A DNA stretch of 64,000 nt from positions 1-64,000 of the forward strand of contig MHBG01000048.1 of the NCBI GenBank assembly GCA_001804785.1, read 5' to 3'. A program made the translations under genes and the position numbers. Every line of letters begins with the position of its first letter. Positions within the stretch are counted from its first letter, which is position 1. Under the pieces are notes generated by a model. It ran no database searches. It had not been told where the DNA came from and was given only the letters and a program-made list of their open reading frames with translations. Shown here one piece after another: positions 58,966 through 64,000 of this stretch. The stretch is from Lentisphaerae bacterium GWF2_45_14 (GTDB lineage: Bacteria > Verrucomicrobiota > Lentisphaeria > Victivallales > GWF2-45-14).

Positions 58966-60432
58966 TTAATATGGGATTACCATGTCATTGCATTTTTTTA
59001 CATAATCTCTAAGCTCTATGGCCGAGGTGCTGTCGAGCATAATTTTATCATATTCTATTATTTTCGGAGTTACGTAGGTGTAGGCGGCATACCAGCGGCT
59101 CTGGCTGTGTGGGTAAATCCCTGAAAAGAAGAAGCCTTGGTCTGCGAGTCCCTCCGCGGTATCTGCGAATGCCGCATCCCACAAAGGTAAATAGAGATAG
59201 AACGACTGTATTCCGCGGGCGGCAAGATCGAAGCGTTCTTTTTTTATGTTGGCATAAAAGTTTCTGCCCTTACGTTGGACTCTGATAAAAACAACCTTGT
59301 AGAGGTCATTGCACGAGGATGTCATTTCTGTTTCCTGTATCAATTGCGGGATAGAGGATGGCTGTTTCTCTTCGATGTCGTATCCGGCTGCCGACAGGAT
59401 TTTTAATATGATTTCGCTGTGTTCGGGCGGGGGGAATATTTCGGTCTGGATTTTTTCTTTGAAACTTACGCAGGAGATCAGAAGGCTTTCGCGTTCACGT
59501 GCCGCGACGTTCATTGAACTGAATGCGGCTTGGTCATGGTAGGCGAGTTGAAGAGCTGTGGGGGTTACTTTAAACAGTTCTCCGATTTTCTGTGACTGCG
59601 TATGCGCCGTCACAAACTTGAATATGTAAAGATTCTCTTTGTTTTTATCGGCATATTTGCGTGCCGCTCTTAACAGCTTCAGCAGGCAGAGACTCTGTCT
59701 GTAGCGCGGGTCTATCATTACGACCCCGAACTCTATTACGCCCGGATCGTCTTTTTCCGTCAGCGCACCAACGTGCCCTACGAGTTCTTCGTTATGATTG
59801 AATGCACCGATGGAGGTCATTTTCCCTGACTGGATGTAGTTTTCCACGGCATCGGGATAATAAAAATCGTCTTTGGAATAGGTGTACCTGTAAGTTCTGT
59901 ACGACAGTTGGACTATCTGGTAGGCCTCCTCCGGCTCCAGTTGTCGTACAGTGAAAGAAGGATGGCTCTTTGACGTATCGTCATGCTTTTCTTCATTTTG
60001 CAGGCTGAAGTCATTAGGGTTAACAGGACTTGAAAGCTTTTTGAAGAGGATTGTTTCCCATCCGCCGGAACCTTTATTTTTGAATTCAAAACGGTCGGAG
60101 AGTTTCCTCATAAGGTAGAGTCTGAGGCCGAATATGGACTCCTCCGGATGTTCCGTGTCATAATCGGGGAGCTTTTTGAGATCAATTGGCATTCCTTTGT
60201 CCTGCAGGGTTATTTCGATGCCATTGTCACTGAACGCGCAGCTTATTTCAATGAACCCTCCGGCATCGAAGCCGGAAAATCTTTCTATGGTGCCTGCCGC
60301 CGCTTCTTCTACGGCCAGCATCATTTCCTGGGATTCTTTCTCATTGGCTCCGTAGTATTGCATCGTATTTTTTACGAATGGCAGCAATATCTCAAGTACG
60401 CTCAGGTTGCATGGTATACTAATTGTAATCAT
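58966..60432 (-). CDS. Anti-sigma-type HATPase fused to GNAT acyltransferase
   Basis: 488 residues. Residues 1-135 form a HATPase_c_2 (RsbW/SpoIIAB-like) domain with EMMLAVEEAAAGTIERF and DKGMPIDLKKLPDYD. Residues 155-300 form a GNAT domain: VRQLEPEEAYQIVQLSYRTY, ELVGHVGALTE, VIEFGVVMIDPRYR. The remaining 190 residues resemble a second acyltransferase-like domain. It is transcribed before the ATP-grasp and MFS genes. Confidence 0.8.
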   Translation of the reverse strand: MITISIPCNLSVLEILLPFVKNTMQYYGANEKESQEMMLAVEEAAAGTIERFSGFDAGGFIEISCAFSDNGIEITLQDKGMPIDLKKLPDYDTEHPEESIFGLRLYLMRKLSDRFEFKNKGSGGWETILFKKLSSPVNPNDFSLQNEEKHDDTSKSHPSFTVRQLEPEEAYQIVQLSYRTYRYTYSKDDFYYPDAVENYIQSGKMTSIGAFNHNEELVGHVGALTEKDDPGVIEFGVVMIDPRYRQSLCLLKLLRAARKYADKNKENLYIFKFVTAHTQSQKIGELFKVTPTALQLAYHDQAAFSSMNVAARERESLLISCVSFKEKIQTEIFPPPEHSEIILKILSAAGYDIEEKQPSSIPQLIQETEMTSSCNDLYKVVFIRVQRKGRNFYANIKKERFDLAARGIQSFYLYLPLWDAAFADTAEGLADQGFFFSGIYPHSQSRWYAAYTYVTPKIIEYDKIMLDSTSAIELRDYVKKCNDMVIPY

Positions 60433-60846
60433 AAAGACCTTATATTCTTTGAATTTGTGTAAGCTATGAAAATAGTCAGGGTTTAACTTCGTTCAAGTCT
60501 CTCTTTAAAAAATGATTCATTGATGGCTTTTAAAATATTTATTCTCATAAGGTTTTAATTTTTTTATGGTATTTGCTTTTTATTTTAAATAACACTCGGC
60601 TCTGGGTATGCTTTTCTTGCTTTAAGAATGATTCAAAAAATCAATAGAGCAATGTCCATTTTCTTAAGCGAATCCAAATCTACTTTGGAATTGAGGACAA
60701 GGCAACAGCGTAAAGTTATCAGGATGAATAACAAAGCTTCGTCTATAATTTTACGACATTTTACTACACTTCTTTACATGTTCGGCAAGGTACACTAGAA
60801 TATCCGCATATATAATAGGGGATGAATTTTATTCGGGGGAGTTCTA
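60433..60846. other. Intergenic region between divergent host genes
   Basis: A 414-bp AT-rich gap between the leftward GNAT fusion and the rightward kinase. A TATAAT box at 60811-60816 lies 30 bp before the kinase start, without a good -35. I see no RNA gene or hairpin-T terminator in it. Confidence 0.5.
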
Positions 60847-62109
60847 ATGAAAGGATTTGACTGGCAGAATCTTGTCGGCAAAATTCTTGAAGATTTTCTT
60901 CTGTCGCAGAGCGAACTTGCTGAACTCTGCCGTGTTTCTCAACAGGCCGTTTCCAGCTGGAAAAATGGCAGACGCGTACCCGGTATTTATGCGAGAAGAA
61001 AACTCCTTGAGATTATAAAGGATTCGGCCGGGAAATCCATCGAAAGTCATCGAGAACGCCCAAGTGATGACAGAATAGCGGATTGCGAGGAGAGGAATAA
61101 AGCCCTTATTTCCGCGCTTCCCGACCTTCTTTTTATCCATACAGCGGATGGAATATTCCTTGATTTTGTGATGAACAGTCCGAATGCTTTTCCTATAGAC
61201 CCTTCATACTACATAGGCAGAAGCATGAAGGCCTACCTGCCGCCTCAGATCTTCGAGGAGCTTCTTTCCGCTTTCCGCAGAATACTCTCAAGCGGCGAGA
61301 TGGAGGTCCGTGAATATTCTCTTTCCCTGGGTGGCTCCAAATATTGCTTCGAGGCCAGAATGGTCAAGTACGGTCATGGCAAAGTCCTCACCGTGGCACG
61401 GGACATTACCGAGAAAAAAAATATAGAAGACATCAAAAATGACCTTAATATGATAATGCATCATGACCTTAAGGCTCCCCTTTGCTCGATTGTCGGGATT
61501 CCCGGCATTCTTGAACAGGAGCTTTCGCATCTGATGGACTCACGCCATTTGGGGCTTCTTCACAGTATCCGGGAGGCAGGCAGCCATATGGCGGACACGG
61601 TGAATAATGCCATTAATATATTCCGTATGGAACAAGGTGTTTTCGAGTTAGTTCCAGAGAATATAAATGTGATTCCTGTCATAAAGCGCATCAATGAGCA
61701 CCTCTCTTTACTCCTTAAAATACATAAGACGGGCATAGTCCTTGCCATTGACGGCGAGATTGTTCCATTCAGTTCATCATTTATTGTTCGGACTGAGGAA
61801 TTGCTTTTCTACTCGCTTGCTTCAAATCTTATTAAAAATGCTGTTGAGAATTCCACGCAGGGTTGTGATGTTGTGATAGCCTTTTCACGTACAGACAGGG
61901 GCATTGTTATGGAGGTCATTAACAGAGGCCTTGTTTCTGAAAAGATTAAGGACCGTTTTTTTGAGAAATTCGTCTCTTCCAGAGGGAAAAAAGGCTCGGG
62001 AATAGGTACTTACAGTGCTAAGCTTATCGCCGAGGCGCATGGTGGTTCCATTTCAATGGAAAGTACCGAAAAGGACGGAACGGTCCTTCGAATCATCCTT
62101 CCAGCCTGA
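60847..62109 (+). CDS. HTH-PAS histidine kinase, soluble
   Basis: 420 residues. Residues 8-55 are an Xre-type helix-turn-helix (LSQSELAELCRVSQQAVSSWKNGRRVPG). Residues 80-195 are a PAS sensor domain. The HisKA domain has HDLKAPLCSIVG with phospho-acceptor His near 206, and the HATPase carries LIKNAVENS and GSGIGTYSAKLIAEAHGG. No membrane segment. No response regulator is adjacent. A DNA-binding domain on a kinase is uncommon. GGGGGAG precedes the ATG. Confidence 0.85.
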   Translation: MKGFDWQNLVGKILEDFLLSQSELAELCRVSQQAVSSWKNGRRVPGIYARRKLLEIIKDSAGKSIESHRERPSDDRIADCEERNKALISALPDLLFIHTADGIFLDFVMNSPNAFPIDPSYYIGRSMKAYLPPQIFEELLSAFRRILSSGEMEVREYSLSLGGSKYCFEARMVKYGHGKVLTVARDITEKKNIEDIKNDLNMIMHHDLKAPLCSIVGIPGILEQELSHLMDSRHLGLLHSIREAGSHMADTVNNAINIFRMEQGVFELVPENINVIPVIKRINEHLSLLLKIHKTGIVLAIDGEIVPFSSSFIVRTEELLFYSLASNLIKNAVENSTQGCDVVIAFSRTDRGIVMEVINRGLVSEKIKDRFFEKFVSSRGKKGSGIGTYSAKLIAEAHGGSISMESTEKDGTVLRIILPA

Positions 62110-62127
62110 GTTTTTTTTAACCGCCCA

Positions 62128-62156
62128 TTGACAAAAGGTGGAATCTATATTATGTT
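62128..62156 (+). promoter_or_regulatory. Promoter of the LacI-family gene
   Basis: TTGACA (62128-62133), 17-bp spacer, TATGTT (62151-62156). Downstream ATATGTAATGTTGCATATG is partly palindromic and may be an auto-operator. Confidence 0.7.
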
Positions 62157-62195
62157 ATATGTAATGTTGCATATGTATTTTTTGAGGATTCATTT

Positions 62196-63197
62196 ATGGT
62201 AAAGCTTAAGGAAATAGCGGAAAGGCTGGAATTGGGTGTTTCGACCGTTTCGGCTGTACTGAACGGCAAGGACTACTGCTATGTTTCCGCGTTGAAAAAG
62301 AAGCTTATAAGGGATACCGCCGAGGAAATGGGCTATATTCCCAACCGCATGTCCAGAGGGATGAAGGGGCTTCCTACGCAGACCATCGGAATAATAGCTT
62401 CACTTTTTACTGTTCCAATTCAAGGCCGCCTAATCTATTCCCTTAATATGGAGCTTGCCAAGGCGGGTTATTCGGCATTGCTCGGTGACTCAAAATCGCA
62501 AATGAAAGATGAGAAGGCTATAATCGGCGAGTTTCTTTCCAGGGGTATTGACGGGATTTTAATCCAGACGACTTATTCCAGGACTGAACTCGAAGCTCTT
62601 TTTCACGACCATATTCCATATGTGGTAATAAACAGGGAATTCGATGGTACTTCGGTTACCGTCGACAGAGCGCAAGGGGTTTTTATGGCTGTTGAACATC
62701 TTGCGACCGTCCATAAGCGCCGGAAGATTGGTTTTGTGTCCGACGGTTCACTGACAAATCAGCGGAAAACCGAGGGCTACAGGTCCGCCGTCAAAAAAAT
62801 TGGCATGCAATATGGCGGCGATTATATCATAGAGATTCCTGACTATATTGAAAATGCCCGCGGGATGGCTGAAAGAGTGGCGGAACTTGGACTTGATGCT
62901 GTTTCTGCCTCAAATGATGTAGTTGCGGGGCTTCTAATCAAAAATCTCCGGCGTATGGGCAAGCGTATTCCTGAGGACGTGGCGGTAATCGGCTTTGACG
63001 GTATTGATTATCTTTGCGAAATGACTGAACCTTCTCTTACCTCGGTGAGGCAGCCGATGGAGCAGGTGGCTGAAAAGGCTGTCGAACTATTGTTGGCCCA
63101 GATAAAGGGAGAGAAAGTCCCGGAAAAAATGTCCTGTATAAAACCAGTTCTTAAAATAGGCGAATCATGCGGATGCGGAAAAGGAGCCACGAAATGA
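62196..63197 (+). CDS. LacI-family transcription regulator
   Basis: 333 residues. N-terminal [32 protein letters not shown] with hinge [12 protein letters not shown]. The periplasmic-binding-like ligand domain follows, with [25 protein letters not shown] and the C-terminal [27 protein letters not shown]. Probably controls sugar-use genes to the right. Its stop overlaps the pseudopilin start (ATGA). Confidence 0.92.
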   Translation: MVKLKEIAERLELGVSTVSAVLNGKDYCYVSALKKKLIRDTAEEMGYIPNRMSRGMKGLPTQTIGIIASLFTVPIQGRLIYSLNMELAKAGYSALLGDSKSQMKDEKAIIGEFLSRGIDGILIQTTYSRTELEALFHDHIPYVVINREFDGTSVTVDRAQGVFMAVEHLATVHKRRKIGFVSDGSLTNQRKTEGYRSAVKKIGMQYGGDYIIEIPDYIENARGMAERVAELGLDAVSASNDVVAGLLIKNLRRMGKRIPEDVAVIGFDGIDYLCEMTEPSLTSVRQPMEQVAEKAVELLLAQIKGEKVPEKMSCIKPVLKIGESCGCGKGATK

Positions 63198-63934
63198 GGG
63201 AAAAGGCCGATTTTACACTTTTGGAACTCTTGATAGTTATAGCCATAATAGCGATGCTTGCGGCAATGCTTCTGCCCGCGCTCTCAAGAGCCAAGGAAGC
63301 ATCCAGAGCGACTGCCTGCCAGGGAAGTTTGAGGCAATTTGCATACGGCGCAATCCAATATTCAGGCGACTACAACGATTATACTTTGACTTATACAAAT
63401 TCCACAAGCACGTCTTCTTCTGATAATTATTCGTGGTATCATTCAATCGGCCTTTACCTGGGACTTGGAAATAACTTTGCCGAAGTCAATAAAAAATTTA
63501 CCACGCACAACACTCTTTATGTATGTCCCAGCCATCGCTGGCGTGAAGGATCTTATCCTAACGTACGGGGATACTATGGACGCGGATATGGAATCAACTA
63601 TCACTTTGCTTCTACGTGTATAACCGATTACTTTTTGGACGGGGGGATGCTTCCAAAAACATCAATGGTTAAATATCCGTCTGAGCTGATTTATTTCCTC
63701 GAATCAGACAATCCTTCGGTATTAAATTCCCATCAGTACAAAATCTATGGGGATACCGCTACGACCTGGAAAATGAATGACGATGGCTATTACATTGAAA
63801 AAGCCTGGCACAACGGTTATCCTAACCAGCTCTATTTTGACGGTCATATAGCTAAAGCCAAATGGTACTCGATTCCCGGGTCAATAGAAGGCGGTTTGAG
63901 AATATGGTATCTTGACGGAGTCGGCGGACGTTGA
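63194..63934 (+). CDS. Pseudopilin-like secreted protein (Lentisphaerota type)
   Basis: 246 residues from the ATG at 63194 (AAAGGAG upstream; the ORF-track start adds nine residues inside lacI). [30 protein letters not shown] is a type IV pilin-like N-terminus, with Asp instead of Gly at position -1. The rest has [22 protein letters not shown] and a C-terminal [11 protein letters not shown] as in the DUF1559-like / H-X9-DG proteins. Likely envelope- or substrate-associated and coupled to LacI control. Confidence 0.85.
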   Translation: MREKADFTLLELLIVIAIIAMLAAMLLPALSRAKEASRATACQGSLRQFAYGAIQYSGDYNDYTLTYTNSTSTSSSDNYSWYHSIGLYLGLGNNFAEVNKKFTTHNTLYVCPSHRWREGSYPNVRGYYGRGYGINYHFASTCITDYFLDGGMLPKTSMVKYPSELIYFLESDNPSVLNSHQYKIYGDTATTWKMNDDGYYIEKAWHNGYPNQLYFDGHIAKAKWYSIPGSIEGGLRIWYLDGVGGR

Positions 63935-63968
63935 ATTTAAAAATAAAAAACCAGAGAAAGGAAATAAT

Positions 63969-64000
63969 ATGCGGTTAACGATGAGCGGATCCACTGGCCT
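63969..64000 (+). CDS. Start of a further gene, cut by the window end
   Basis: ATG at 63969 follows AGAAAGGAAATAAT, a good ribosome site. Only MRLTMSGSTG is visible. By position it may belong to the LacI-controlled operon; nothing more can be said. Confidence 0.5.
   Translation, partial: MRLTMSGSTG

Noticed and set aside
62040-62120. Terminator after the histidine kinase
   Set aside because: AAGGAC/GTCCTT can pair, but the stem lies in coding sequence and the T-run is more than 20 bases further on.

Overview
The window is a stretch of bacterial chromosome carrying one nearly complete temperate prophage. The flanking host genes point to the phylum Lentisphaerota (Victivallis-like). The evidence is a LacI-type regulator overlapping a short pseudopilin-like protein (FTLLELL...MLLPAL type) of the kind expanded in that phylum, plus moderate G+C. 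The taxonomic call is inference from protein flavour, not a database match.

Layout. (1) 1-999: an IS630/Tc1-type insertion sequence with terminal inverted repeats. Its transposase is split between two frames at a T7C slippery run. (2) 1153-54744: a prophage of about 53.6 kb bounded by a perfect 50-bp direct repeat. The right copy completes an intact tRNA-His gene (54699-54776, minus strand) and the left copy is the leftover 3' half. A tyrosine integrase lies next to attL. (3) 54868-64000: host genes metG, an MFS exporter, an ATP-grasp ligase, a HATPase/GNAT fusion, an HTH-PAS histidine kinase, a LacI regulator, a pseudopilin and the first codons of one more gene.

The prophage has two long convergent transcription blocks meeting at about 31.15 kb. 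The rightward late block (2.6-31.1 kb) encodes a decoration-like protein, a portal, a scaffold-like protein, a Com-like zinc ribbon and an N4-gp56-type major capsid protein followed by a strong terminator. Then come neck proteins, fibre-like proteins and two small lipoproteins. Next is an unusual cassette of a metacaspase, a NUC endonuclease fused to DUF1353 and a holin, then tail-hub-like and internal proteins, and a giant 3067-residue polyvalent virion protein with two HExxH motifs and a PBECR-like nuclease domain. No tail sheath, tape-measure protein or RNA polymerase is visible, so a short-tailed (podovirus-like) particle is likely.

The leftward block (52.8-32.2 kb) starts with an excisionase-like HTH gene and a Rha protein. 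It continues with a recombination set (DnaQ-like exonuclease, RecT-like protein, SSB/DUF669-like protein, ERCC4 nuclease, split RecD2), nucleotide and DNA-modification genes (deoxyribosyltransferase-like, DUF5664, C5 and N6 methylases), a TOPRIM/D5-like primase-helicase and a 52-residue NrdD-tail-like protein. It ends, unusually, with terS and terL. A signal-peptide protein with its own promoter (31163-32092) looks like a moron.

The lysogeny switch is the divergent 52.83-52.99 kb region. A leftward promoter carries a TGTGTA-TT-TACACA palindrome in its spacer, the element is repeated once downstream, and the putative repressor runs rightward. In the excised circle the order is repressor, small membrane protein, GTCAAC-rich/AT-rich region, attP, integrase. 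The most intriguing locus is the metacaspase/nuclease/holin cassette, with no recognisable endolysin beside it.
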